Positions 38,049 to 46,004 of a stretch of DNA of 64,000 bases are shown here, one piece after another (position 1 is the stretch's first letter; every line of letters begins with the position of its first letter). The DNA comes from Roseivivax sp. THAF197b (GTDB taxonomy: Bacteria; Pseudomonadota; Alphaproteobacteria; Rhodobacterales; Rhodobacteraceae): assembly GCF_009363255.1 (NCBI RefSeq), contig NZ_CP045318.1, forward strand, positions 1,340,001-1,404,000, read 5' to 3'. The position numbers and the translations under genes were made by a program. The notes below the pieces were generated by a model. It had not been told where the DNA came from. It worked only from the letters and a program-made list of their open reading frames with translations, and did not search any database.

Positions 38049-39305
38049 ATGAAATACGGCGCATTTAAAATGGTGTCCGCGATCGCGATCGTGGCCGCAA
38101 ACGGGGCACTGGCCGAAAGCCATGTCACGCCCGAGGCCGAGGTCCTGCATTACTGGACATCCGGTGGCGAGGCGAAGTCCGTGGCCGTTCTGCAGGAAGA
38201 GTTCGCCGAGAATGGTGGCACCTGGACCGACATGCCCGTCGCAGGCGGCGGCGGCGATGCGGCTGGCACGGCGCTGCGTGCACGCGTTCTGTCGGGCAAC
38301 GCGCCCACCGCGGCGCAGATCAAGGGCCCGTCCATCCAGGAATGGTACCAGGAAGGCGTTCTGGCCGATATCTCTGACGTGGCCGAAGAGAACAACTGGA
38401 GCGAGCTTCTGCCCGCCTCCATCGCCTCGCACATGAAGTGCGACGGCACCTGGTGCGCGGTTCCGGTGAACGTCCACCGCGTTGACTGGATCTGGGCCAA
38501 CACCGAGATCCTCGCGGCCAACGACATCGAGATGCCCACCACCTGGGAAGAGTTCAACGCCGCGGCAGACACGCTGCAGGCGGCGGGCATCATCCCGCTC
38601 GCGCATGGCGGTCAGGCCTGGCAGGATGCGACCGTCTTCGAGACGGTGGTTCTCGGCCTCGGCGGTCCCGAGTTCTACCAGCAGGCGCTGGTCGATCTCG
38701 ATCCCGCAGCGCTGGGCTCCGACACGATGGTCGCGGTCTTCGACCAGATGCGCACCCTGCGCGGATATGTCGACGACAACTTCTCGGGCCGCGACTGGAA
38801 CCTTGCCACCGCGATGGTCATGAACGGCGAGGCCGCCTTCCAGATCATGGGCGACTGGGCCAAGGGCGAATTCCTCGCCGCCGGTCAGGAGCCGGGTGTC
38901 GACTTCACCTGCGCCTCCACGCCGGGTGACGGCTTCCTCTACAACGTCGACAGCTTCGCGATGTTCGAAGTCGACGGCGAGGCCAAGCAGGCCGGTCAGG
39001 AGCTTCTGGCAGAGCTGGTCATGGGCCCGAGCTTCCAGGAAGTGTTCAACATGAACAAGGGCTCGATCCCCGCGCGCACCGATGTGGCGCTCGATGGCTT
39101 CGACAGCTGCGCACAGACCTCGGCATCCGACATGGCCAGCACCTCCGATGGCGGCTCCCTCCTGCCGTCCTATGCCCACGGCATGGCCCTGTTCGGCGCG
39201 CAGGCCGGTGCGATCACCGATGTCGTCACCGCGCATTTCAACTCTGACATGTCCTCCGAGGACGCCGTGCAGATGCTGACGGACGCTGTCGCCAACTCCA
39301 TGTAA
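38049..39305 (+). CDS. Sugar ABC importer substrate-binding protein (family 1)
   Basis: 418 residues with a signal peptide (cleavage near ALA-ES). Family 1 sugar-binding plan: EVLHYWTSGGEAKSVAVL, GPSIQEWYQEGVLADIS, CAVPVNVHRVDWIWANTEIL, PTTWEEFNAAADTLQAAGIIPLAHGG and AAFQIMGDWAKGEFLA. The WTSGGE start and overall sequence are close to glucose/mannose-type binding proteins (GtsA-like). Cysteine pair in MKCDGTWCAVP probably forms a disulfide. Ribosome site GGGAGG. Head of a four-gene importer operon; a strong hairpin follows it. Confidence 0.9.
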   Translation: MKYGAFKMVSAIAIVAANGALAESHVTPEAEVLHYWTSGGEAKSVAVLQEEFAENGGTWTDMPVAGGGGDAAGTALRARVLSGNAPTAAQIKGPSIQEWYQEGVLADISDVAEENNWSELLPASIASHMKCDGTWCAVPVNVHRVDWIWANTEILAANDIEMPTTWEEFNAAADTLQAAGIIPLAHGGQAWQDATVFETVVLGLGGPEFYQQALVDLDPAALGSDTMVAVFDQMRTLRGYVDDNFSGRDWNLATAMVMNGEAAFQIMGDWAKGEFLAAGQEPGVDFTCASTPGDGFLYNVDSFAMFEVDGEAKQAGQELLAELVMGPSFQEVFNMNKGSIPARTDVALDGFDSCAQTSASDMASTSDGGSLLPSYAHGMALFGAQAGAITDVVTAHFNSDMSSEDAVQMLTDAVANSM

Positions 39306-39328
39306 TCGCCCGCGATTACCGAAACTCC

Positions 39329-39354
39329 GGCCTTGTCCCTTCGGGGGCGGGGCC
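39329..39354 (+). other. UUCG-capped hairpin between sugar-binding protein and permease genes
   Basis: An 11-bp stem with G-U pairs (39329-39339 with 39344-39354) closes on TTCG, 23 bases after the binding-protein stop. No T-tract follows. It resembles message-stabilising hairpins that raise binding-protein levels relative to permeases. Confidence 0.6.
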
Positions 39355-39386
39355 ATCGGGCTACCAAAAAGGGGGGAGGGCACGCC

Positions 39387-40259
39387 ATGTCGAAATGGCT
39401 TCAAGACAACATGCCGAAGATCGTTCTGGCGCCGTCGTTCATCGCGGTCATGATCTTCGTCTACGGCTTCATCGGCTGGACGGCCTGGGTGTCGCTGACA
39501 CGGTCCCGCCTGATGCCGCGCTACGAGCTCGACAGCTTCATTCAGTATGAACGGCTGGCCACGTCGCCGCGCTTCGAGACGGCGATGATCAACCTGTTCA
39601 TCTTCGGGGCGCTCTTCATCATCATCGCGATGGTGCTGGGATTGCTGCTGGCGATCCTGCTCGACCAGAAGATCCGCACCGAGGGTGCGATCCGCACGAT
39701 CTACCTCTACCCGATGGCGCTTTCGATGATCGTCACCGGCACCGCCTGGAAATGGATCCTGAACCCGGGGCTTGGCCTCGAGGCGATGGTACGCGGCTGG
39801 GGGTTCGAGAATTTCACCTTCGACTGGCTCGTCGATCCGGACATGGCGATCTACACCATCGTCATCGCCGCGATCTGGCAAAGCTCGGGCTTCGTGATGG
39901 CGCTGTTTCTCGCCGGTCTGCGCTCCGTCGATGGCGAGATCATCAAGGCCGCGCAGGTGGACGGCATCCCGAATTGGCGCGTCTATACCGCGATCATCAT
40001 CCCTTCGATGGCGCCCATCTTCCTCAGCGCGTTCATCGTGTTGGCCCACCTTGCCATCAAGTCCTTCGACCTGGTGATCGCGCTGACGGGCGGAGGCCCG
40101 GGCTACGCCACCGATCTGCCCGCAACCTACATGTATGCGATGGCCTTCTCGCGCGGCGATATCGGCCAGGCGGCCAGCTCCGCCATGGTCATGATGCTCG
40201 TCGTCTTCGCGATCGTCGTTCCCTACCTTTATTCGGAATTGAGGACCAAAGATGGCTGA
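39387..40259 (+). CDS. Sugar ABC importer permease 1
   Basis: 290 residues from MSKWLQDNMP, with the ribosome site GGGGGGAGGG. Six membrane segments and the EAA coupling loop near residues 190-210 (EIIKAAQVDGIPNWRVYTAIIIP region). MalF/UgpA type. The stop overlaps the next permease by eight bases. Part of the importer whose binding protein starts at 38049. Confidence 0.92.
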   Translation: MSKWLQDNMPKIVLAPSFIAVMIFVYGFIGWTAWVSLTRSRLMPRYELDSFIQYERLATSPRFETAMINLFIFGALFIIIAMVLGLLLAILLDQKIRTEGAIRTIYLYPMALSMIVTGTAWKWILNPGLGLEAMVRGWGFENFTFDWLVDPDMAIYTIVIAAIWQSSGFVMALFLAGLRSVDGEIIKAAQVDGIPNWRVYTAIIIPSMAPIFLSAFIVLAHLAIKSFDLVIALTGGGPGYATDLPATYMYAMAFSRGDIGQAASSAMVMMLVVFAIVVPYLYSELRTKDG

Positions 40260-41157
40260 TATCTCTTCCAGCAGCGGCCCCTCGATGGTCCGTTCCCAGA
40301 ACCAGACAACGAAGCTCGTCCTGCGCGTCATCCTCTACGTGGCACTGTGCGTCTTCGCGCTGTTCTACCTGATGCCGCTTTTCGTGATGATCACCACGTC
40401 GCTGAAATCGCTCGACGAGATCCGCACGGGCGATCTGATGTCCCTGCCGCGCGATGTCACCTTCGATGCGTGGCGCACCGCCTGGTCCGAGGCCTGCACC
40501 GGCATCCAATGCGAGGGCGTGCGCCCGTTCTTCTGGAACTCGGTGCTGATCGCCATTCCGGGCGTTCTGATCTCGACCCTCGTGGGCGCGCTCAACGGTT
40601 ATGTCGTCGCGCAATGGCGCTTCAAGGGGGCGAACATCTTCTTCGCCCTGATGCTCTTCGGCTGCTTCATCCCGTTCCAGGTGGTACTGCTGCCGATGGC
40701 GCGGATGCTCGGCGTGATGGGCATTGCAGGCACCATTCCGGGCCTCGTTTTCGTGCACGTGATCTATGGTCTGGGCTTCACCACGCTCTTTTTCCGCAAT
40801 TACTACGTGTCGATCCCGGACGAGCTGACCAAGGCCGCGAAGGTCGACGGCGCGGGGTTCTTCCGCATCTTCTGGTCGATCTTCCTGCCGCTGTCGCTGC
40901 CGATCATCGTGGTCACCGTGATCTGGCAGTTCACCCAGATCTGGAACGACTTCCTGTTCGGCGTCTCGTTCAGCCAGGCGGGCACGCAGCCCGTGACGGT
41001 CGCGCTCAACAACATCGTCAATTCGACCACCGGCGTGAAGGAATACAACGTCGACATGGCCGCCGCGATCATCGCAGCCCTGCCAACCCTCTTCGTCTAC
41101 GTGGTTGCCGGAAAGTACTTCATCCGCGGTCTGACCGCCGGTTCCGTGAAAGGATAA
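40252..41157 (+). CDS. Sugar ABC importer permease 2
   Basis: 301 residues, MalG/UgpE type with six membrane segments and the EAA loop ELTKAAKVDGAGFFRIFWSI near residues 190-210. Between the first two segments is an insertion with two cysteines (SEACTGIQCEGVRPFFWN), as seen in glucose-type permeases. It pairs with permease 1 to form the channel. Confidence 0.92.
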   Translation: MADISSSSGPSMVRSQNQTTKLVLRVILYVALCVFALFYLMPLFVMITTSLKSLDEIRTGDLMSLPRDVTFDAWRTAWSEACTGIQCEGVRPFFWNSVLIAIPGVLISTLVGALNGYVVAQWRFKGANIFFALMLFGCFIPFQVVLLPMARMLGVMGIAGTIPGLVFVHVIYGLGFTTLFFRNYYVSIPDELTKAAKVDGAGFFRIFWSIFLPLSLPIIVVTVIWQFTQIWNDFLFGVSFSQAGTQPVTVALNNIVNSTTGVKEYNVDMAAAIIAALPTLFVYVVAGKYFIRGLTAGSVKG

Positions 41158-41162
41158 GCCCG

Positions 41163-42260
41163 ATGTCCCCGATCCTCGACGTCAAGAACCTCTACAAGAA
41201 CTACGGCGCGACCGCGGTGCTGCACGACATCAACGTGTCGATCGAGGAGGGCGATTTCCTCGTCCTCGTCGGACCCTCGGGTTGCGGCAAGTCCACGCTT
41301 CTCAACTGCATCGCGGGGCTTGAGCCGATCTCCGGCGGCGACCTCTTCATCGGCGGTCAGAACATGACCAATGTCAGCCCCAAGGATCGCGACATCGCCA
41401 TGGTGTTCCAGTCCTACGCGCTTTACCCGACGATGACGGTGGCCAAGAACATCACCTTCGGCATGAAGGTGCGCGGCGTCGATCAGGCCACGCAGGACGA
41501 GAAGCTCAAGAAGGTTGCCGCGCAATTGCAGATCGAGCAATTGCTGAACCGCAAGCCCGGCCAGCTATCGGGCGGCCAGCGGCAGCGCGTCGCCATGGGC
41601 CGGGCGCTGGTGCGTGATCCCAAGCTCTTCCTCTTCGACGAGCCGCTGTCGAACCTCGATGCCAAGCTGCGCGTCGAGATGCGCACCGAGATCAAGGCCC
41701 TGCACCAGAAGCTCGGCGCGTCGATGGTCTACGTCACCCACGACCAGATCGAGGCGATGACGCTGGCCACCAAGATCGTCGTGATGAAGGGCGGGGTAAT
41801 CCAGCAGATCGGCTCCCCGGCGGAGATCTACAATCGTCCGGCCAACCTCTTCGTTGCGGACTTCATGGGCTCGCCCGCGATGAACCTGATCCCCGCCAAG
41901 GCGCGGCGTAACGGCAACGGCACCAAGATCGAGATCGCCCGGAAGGAGGGCGACCCGATCGTGCTGACCGACACGCGCAACACCGATCTGCCCGAAGATG
42001 TCATCATGGGCGTGCGGCCCGAAGATATCGCAGATCCCGCGCGCCTGACGAGCGAGCATGCGCAGATCGCCGAATGCCTGATCGAGATCGTGGAGCCTGC
42101 GGGCGCGGACACTTTCGCGGTCATGCAACTGGGCGGCAAGCACGTCACTGCGCGGCTGCATGCTGAGACGCAGGCGAAAGCCGGATCGCCGCAATCCCTG
42201 GCCTTCGATCTGGGCAAGGTGTCCTATTTCGCGCCCGAGACCGGTCAGCGACTGAACTGA
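41163..42260 (+). CDS. Sugar ABC importer ATPase, MalK/UgpC type
   Basis: 365 residues from MSPILDVKNL. Walker A GPSGCGKST near 38, Q-loop VFQSYALYPTMTV, signature LSGGQRQRVAMGRAL, Walker B LFLFDEPLSNLD, switch His YVTHDQIEAMT, and a C-terminal MOP/TOBE regulatory domain (VIMGVRPEDIADP). The extended C-terminus is typical of sugar importers and may bind regulators. Last gene of the operon, followed by a terminator. Confidence 0.93.
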   Translation: MSPILDVKNLYKNYGATAVLHDINVSIEEGDFLVLVGPSGCGKSTLLNCIAGLEPISGGDLFIGGQNMTNVSPKDRDIAMVFQSYALYPTMTVAKNITFGMKVRGVDQATQDEKLKKVAAQLQIEQLLNRKPGQLSGGQRQRVAMGRALVRDPKLFLFDEPLSNLDAKLRVEMRTEIKALHQKLGASMVYVTHDQIEAMTLATKIVVMKGGVIQQIGSPAEIYNRPANLFVADFMGSPAMNLIPAKARRNGNGTKIEIARKEGDPIVLTDTRNTDLPEDVIMGVRPEDIADPARLTSEHAQIAECLIEIVEPAGADTFAVMQLGGKHVTARLHAETQAKAGSPQSLAFDLGKVSYFAPETGQRLN

Positions 42261-42312
42261 GGTGCCGCGTCCGGGCGCGGACAGCCCGGATCGCTCAGGT
42301 CCGACAATGTGC

Positions 42313-42350
42313 GGCGGTCCCCGATCATCCCCGGGGGCCGCCTCTTTCGT
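42313..42350 (+). terminator. Terminator of the sugar importer operon
   Basis: A 10-bp stem (GGCGGTCCCC at 42313-42322 with GGGGGCCGCC at 42333-42342, one G-U pair) is followed by TCTTTCGT. It lies between the sugar operon and the convergent guanidine operon and may stop transcription from both sides. Confidence 0.7.
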
Positions 42351-42351
42351 G

Positions 42352-42510
42352 TCAGCGCTTGAAAGCCAGCGCGAGGCCCACGACCACCATGAAGGCCGCG
42401 ACGATCATCGCGCCTGTCTCGGCGTTATGGATGTGGAGCACCGTATCGGTATGCGCGGCGGCAGGCAGGGCGGCGAGGCTGGCGATTGCGGCGAGAGACA
42501 GGGTTTTCAT
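42352..42510 (-). CDS. 52-residue secreted or membrane-anchored peptide, last gene of guanidine operon
   Basis: Start codon overlaps the stop of the His-rich gene (ATGA), with ribosome site AAGGAAA. The peptide has a signal-peptide-like start (MKTLSLAAIASLAALPAAA), a short exposed stretch with three histidines (HTDTVLHIHNAE) and a C-terminal hydrophobic segment of about 18 residues ending in FKR. This layout suggests a tiny periplasmic metal-binding loop anchored by a C-terminal helix. Translational coupling to the His-rich gene and its place in a guanidine-controlled operon suggest a role in nickel supply; this is inference. I know no family for it. Confidence 0.7.
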   Translation of the reverse strand: MKTLSLAAIASLAALPAAAHTDTVLHIHNAETGAMIVAAFMVVVGLALAFKR

Positions 42511-42977
42511 TGGTCGATTTCCTTTTTTCGGGTGGTGAGAAAGTCGCGGATGTCGAGGACGGATTTTTCGTCGAGCGACACGTAGATCAGGGACATGTTG
42601 GTGCGCTCCTGCACCATTTCGCCGGGGAAGGGCAGGTAGGACAATTCGCGCGAGCCGAAGCTCGGCGAGGCGGTGCCGACCTGCCAGTCGGTGGTCAGTT
42701 CCACATCGACAAGCTTCAGCGCCTTGGCGCCGTCCTTCGAGGCCCGCTCGAACGGGACGCCCGCAAGCTTGAGATAACTCGTCTTGTCTGAGGCCTGCAG
42801 GAAGCCGTCAATGAACTGGGTGGCCAGCACCTGCAGGTCCGCCGCATCGTCGTGGTGATGCATGTGGCTGTGCAGATGCTCCGCATCGGCGTGGTTGTGG
42901 CCCGCCCCCGGCCCATGATCGTGGTGGTGGTCGTGGTGATGGTGATGATGGCCGTGCGGCCCGTGATCATGTGGCAT
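42507..42977 (-). CDS. Very His-rich protein, candidate nickel chaperone for the guanidine hydrolase
   Basis: 156 residues from MPHDHGPHGH (ribosome site AGAGGTGG; an upstream start lies inside gdmH). The first 45 residues are nearly half histidine with Asp and Gly, including an uninterrupted run of six His; the rest is an ordinary folded domain (LATQFIDGFLQASDKTSYLKL, a strand region and LDEKSVLDIRDFLTTRKKE). Such His tracts bind nickel or zinc in HypB, SlyD and UreE-type chaperones. It overlaps the end of gdmH by 11 bases. Known guanidine hydrolases need nickel and HypA/HypB-like helpers; none of those is in this operon, so this protein may replace them. No GTPase motif is present. Confidence 0.8.
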   Translation of the reverse strand: MPHDHGPHGHHHHHHDHHHDHGPGAGHNHADAEHLHSHMHHHDDAADLQVLATQFIDGFLQASDKTSYLKLAGVPFERASKDGAKALKLVDVELTTDWQVGTASPSFGSRELSYLPFPGEMVQERTNMSLIYVSLDEKSVLDIRDFLTTRKKEIDQ

Positions 42978-44226
42978 TGGACCACCTCTTGCCCTCGAAT
43001 TCGCCATGCGGGATCGAGACGGGCTTGTCGATATGCTGCTTGTGCTTGCCCAACGTGCCGTTCGAGACCATCGCGCCCAGCACGTCCACGATCACTCGCG
43101 TGCCCATCAGTGCGGTGATGTCGGACGTGTCGTAGGGCGGGGAGACCTCAACGAGTTCCATCCCGCAGATGCCTTCGGCCGCGACCTTGGAGGCGAGCGC
43201 CAAGGCCTCGCGCGGCAGGAAGCCGCCCGGTTCGGGCCAGCCGGTGCCCGGCACGAAGCCGCAATCAATCGAGTCGATGTCGAAGGACATGTAGACCATG
43301 TCGACCCCGTCCCAGGCCATCTCGAGCGCCATCTCGGCGGTCTTGTCGATGCCCATCGCCTCCATGTCGGACATGGTGATGATGTTGGTCTGCCGCTCGC
43401 GCGCGACCTTCACCGCCTCGCGCGGCACTTGCCAGCCGCCGATGCCCACCTGCACGAGGTTCTTCGCGGGCACGTTCGGCATGTTGGTGGCGTGGAACCA
43501 GGGCGTGGTGTGCATCCGCTCGTCGAGGTCTTTTTCCTGGATGTCGGCGTGACGGTCGAAATGCACGATGCCGATCTTCTTCGAGGTGCATTCGGCGATG
43601 CCGCGCACGCAGGGAAAGCCGATGGAATGATCGCCACCGATCATGATGGGCAGCGAGCCCGAGGAGAAGACGTGGCTCACCGCGCGGCTGATCTGATCGA
43701 AGCTCTTCTCGATATTGGCCGGAATGGTGAACACGTCGCCCGCATCGCAGAGCGTCATCTGTTCGCGCAGATCGACACCGATCTCGTAGTTGTAGGGGGT
43801 ATAAAGCGCCGAGATCTTGCGCACGCCCTGCGGGCCGAAGCGCGTGCCGGGGCGGTAGGTTGTCCCGCCGTCGAAGGGGATGCCCAGCACGGTCGCGTCG
43901 TAATTGGCGACCTCCAGCACGTCCTCGGTATAGGGCGCCTTGAGGAAGGTGTTGATGCCCGCATAATGCGGCAGCTCGCCCCGCGCGAAGGTCGGGATCG
44001 ACTTGTCCTCGATCGTGTCCGCGCCGGTCAGGCCCATGCGCAGCGCCCATCGGCGTTCCTCGTCCCAGCGGCCCTCGGGCAGTTCGCCCTCCTTCTGCAT
44101 GGCGCGCCAACCGCCGAGCTTGGTCAGGTCGGGATGGTGAAAGCGCCGCTCACGCGCGGCATGGCGTGCGCGCGCGGCGTCGGGGTGGTGGGACCGGCTG
44201 TTGCGGGTCATCGGCTCAAAGAGCAT
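42967..44226 (-). CDS. gdmH: GdmH-like nickel-dependent guanidine hydrolase (ureohydrolase family)
   Basis: 419 residues from MLFEPMTRNS (ribosome site GAGAGGGAG). Ureohydrolase fold with the dinuclear metal ligands: His near 200 in IGGDHS, Asp-His-Asp at 224-228 in HFDRHADIQ, and two Asp at 316-318 in SFDIDSIDCGFVPGTGW. The long N-terminal extension, and Trp in GTGWPEPGG where agmatinases usually have Thr, are as expected of the cyanobacterial Sll1077-type guanidine hydrolases rather than agmatinase. The strongest support is context: the operon begins with a guanidine-I riboswitch and an ABC importer. The reaction would be guanidine to urea plus ammonia. Agmatinase is the alternative. Confidence 0.85.
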   Translation of the reverse strand: MLFEPMTRNSRSHHPDAARARHAARERRFHHPDLTKLGGWRAMQKEGELPEGRWDEERRWALRMGLTGADTIEDKSIPTFARGELPHYAGINTFLKAPYTEDVLEVANYDATVLGIPFDGGTTYRPGTRFGPQGVRKISALYTPYNYEIGVDLREQMTLCDAGDVFTIPANIEKSFDQISRAVSHVFSSGSLPIMIGGDHSIGFPCVRGIAECTSKKIGIVHFDRHADIQEKDLDERMHTTPWFHATNMPNVPAKNLVQVGIGGWQVPREAVKVARERQTNIITMSDMEAMGIDKTAEMALEMAWDGVDMVYMSFDIDSIDCGFVPGTGWPEPGGFLPREALALASKVAAEGICGMELVEVSPPYDTSDITALMGTRVIVDVLGAMVSNGTLGKHKQHIDKPVSIPHGEFEGKRWSNAT

Positions 44227-44337
44227 GTCAGTCTCCCTCTCGGGTACGCCCCGCTCTGGGGGCATGCGGCTTCCGGACCTTGGCTGTCTCCCATGCGCGG
44301 GGCCCGGCGGCGCGCATGGGCATCGGGTGCGGGCGGG

Positions 44338-45120
44338 CTAGTCCGGCGGCGGCACAGCGGGCCCGAGTGCCGGCACATCCTTCAGGATGCGCTGGTAGGG
44401 GATACCGCCGTCGCGGGCGTCGAAATCGTAGGTGATCGTGGCGCCGTAGGCTTCGGGGAAGTCCGGATCCCAGCGCGGCTTGTCGAAGACCAGAACGCGG
44501 TCGCCGAGCTTGAAGCCCTCGGCCAGGTCATGGGTGACCATGAAGACGGTCATCGCCGTCTCGGCCCTGAGCTCGGTCAGGAAATCGTGCATCGCGATTC
44601 GCGTGCCGGGATCGAGCGCGCCGAAGGGCTCGTCGAGAAGCAGGATGCGGGGCCGCGCGGTCAGGGCCTGCCCGATGGCCAGCCGCTGCTGCATCCCGCC
44701 CGAGAGCGTCGCGGGGTAGTTCTTGGCCACGTGCGCAAGGCCGATCCGCTCCAGCGTCTCGTCGGCGCGGGCGCGGGCGGCGCGCAGCTTCGCCCCGAAA
44801 AATCGCCCGAACCCTGTCGGGAAACTCTCAGCGGCGACGATATTGTCGCGCACGGTCATGTGCGGGAAGACCGAGTAGCGCTGGAAGACGACGCCCCGCT
44901 CGCGCCCCGGTTCGACCGCCGGTGCGCCGCCATCGATGCGGATCTCGCCCCGCGTCGGGCGCTCATCGGCCAGCAGGAGCCGCAGGAAGGTGGACTTGCC
45001 GCAGCCGGACGCGCCGACGATGGAGACGAATTCGCCCTCGGCCACGTCGAGATTGACGCGCTCGATGATCGAGCGCCCGTCATAGGCCTGCCAGACATCT
45101 GTGACAGAGACGAAACTCAC
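44338..45120 (-). CDS. ABC importer ATPase of the guanidine operon
   Basis: 260 residues; the start is a GTG overlapping the permease stop (GTGA). Walker A GASGCGKST, Q-loop VVFQRYSVFPHMTV, signature LSGGMQQRLAIGQAL, Walker B ILLLDEPFGALD, switch His MVTHDLAEG. A C-terminal tail with PRWDPDFPEAYGATITYDF resembles the ATPases of the nitrate/taurine-like importers that accompany urea or guanidine carboxylase genes. It powers uptake of, most likely, guanidine. 111 bases separate it from gdmH. Confidence 0.88.
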   Translation of the reverse strand: MSFVSVTDVWQAYDGRSIIERVNLDVAEGEFVSIVGASGCGKSTFLRLLLADERPTRGEIRIDGGAPAVEPGRERGVVFQRYSVFPHMTVRDNIVAAESFPTGFGRFFGAKLRAARARADETLERIGLAHVAKNYPATLSGGMQQRLAIGQALTARPRILLLDEPFGALDPGTRIAMHDFLTELRAETAMTVFMVTHDLAEGFKLGDRVLVFDKPRWDPDFPEAYGATITYDFDARDGGIPYQRILKDVPALGPAVPPPD

Positions 45121-45932
45121 AGGCTCGCCCCCAGCCAGGGGAAGGCGCGGCGCGAGGCGGTTTTCAGTGCCCAGTCGATCAGGAAGGCCAGAAGCGTGAT
45201 CCAGATCACGTAGGTCAGGATGATGTCCATCGCGAGGTAGCGGCGCACGAGGAAGATGCGGTAGCCGAGCCCCACATCCGCCGCGACCGCCTCGGCCGCG
45301 ATCAGGAACAGCCAAGCAGATCCCAGCGACAGCCGCACCGCCGCAATCAGCCGCGGCAGGATCTGCGGCAGCACCACGCGCAGCGCGATCACCAGCGTCG
45401 AGGCGCCAAGCGTCTGCGCCTTCACGATCTCCTCATGCGGGATGTCCAGAACCCGCTGGCTCAGATCGCGGATCAGGAACGGCGTGATGCCCACGACGAT
45501 CAGCACGACCTTGGAGGTCTCGCCGAGGCCGAAGACGATGAACAGGATGGGCAGCAGCGCCAGCGGTGGCACCATCGACAGGACGGCGACGAAATCCGAC
45601 AGGGTGCGCCGCACATAGGGCAGCATGCCGATCAGCACGCCCGTTGCGAGGGAGATCAGCGCCCCGATGCCGACCCCGAACAACAGCCGCCTGAGGCTCG
45701 CCCATGTATCCTGCCACAACAGGATCTCGCCCGACCGGCGGTCACCTTCGGTGAAAAGCCGGATCGCGGTGTCGAAGATCGTCGCGGGGGCGGGCAGCAG
45801 CTTGTCCTGCGGATTGGCGGTCAGCCGGATATCGGAGCCCACCGCATAGGCCACAGCCACGGCCACGAAGGGCAGGGCGGCCAGCGCGACCACAAGCGGA
45901 CGGAAGGTGGGGCGGCGATTGATCAGGCGCAT
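45117..45932 (-). CDS. ABC importer permease of the guanidine operon
   Basis: 271 residues, TauC/NrtB type with six membrane segments, the first at about 10-32. The coupling loop is near residues 165-190 (HEEIVKAQTLGASTLVIALR). Follows the binding-protein gene after 72 bases that contain a strong hairpin, and overlaps the ATPase start. Together with its neighbours it forms the guanidine-regulated importer. Confidence 0.9.
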   Translation of the reverse strand: MRLINRRPTFRPLVVALAALPFVAVAVAYAVGSDIRLTANPQDKLLPAPATIFDTAIRLFTEGDRRSGEILLWQDTWASLRRLLFGVGIGALISLATGVLIGMLPYVRRTLSDFVAVLSMVPPLALLPILFIVFGLGETSKVVLIVVGITPFLIRDLSQRVLDIPHEEIVKAQTLGASTLVIALRVVLPQILPRLIAAVRLSLGSAWLFLIAAEAVAADVGLGYRIFLVRRYLAMDIILTYVIWITLLAFLIDWALKTASRRAFPWLGASL

Positions 45933-45961
45933 GCGCGATCTCTCTGGGGCAGCGGAAAGGC

Positions 45962-45986
45962 GCCCGGCCAGGACGACCGGCCGGGC
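45962..45986 (-). other. Hairpin between binding-protein and permease genes of the guanidine operon
   Basis: GCCCGGCC and GGCCGGGC form a perfect 8-bp stem with a 9-base loop, 18 bases after the binding-protein stop on the minus strand. A short pyrimidine run (GCGCCTTTCC) follows, so it may act as a partial terminator or message stabiliser. Confidence 0.55.
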
Positions 45987-46004
45987 TTGGGCTCAGGCGT
46001 CAGA

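Noticed and set aside
37956..40331. Long minus-strand open frame (about 790 codons) across the sugar-binding protein and permease genes
   Set aside because: It spans two well-identified genes and an intergenic region on the other strand and has low-complexity His/Asp/Arg composition; a shadow of real coding.
43006..45213. Plus-strand open frame of about 735 codons antisense to gdmH and the ATPase gene
   Set aside because: Shadow of strong minus-strand genes with all catalytic motifs; no motif in the antisense product.
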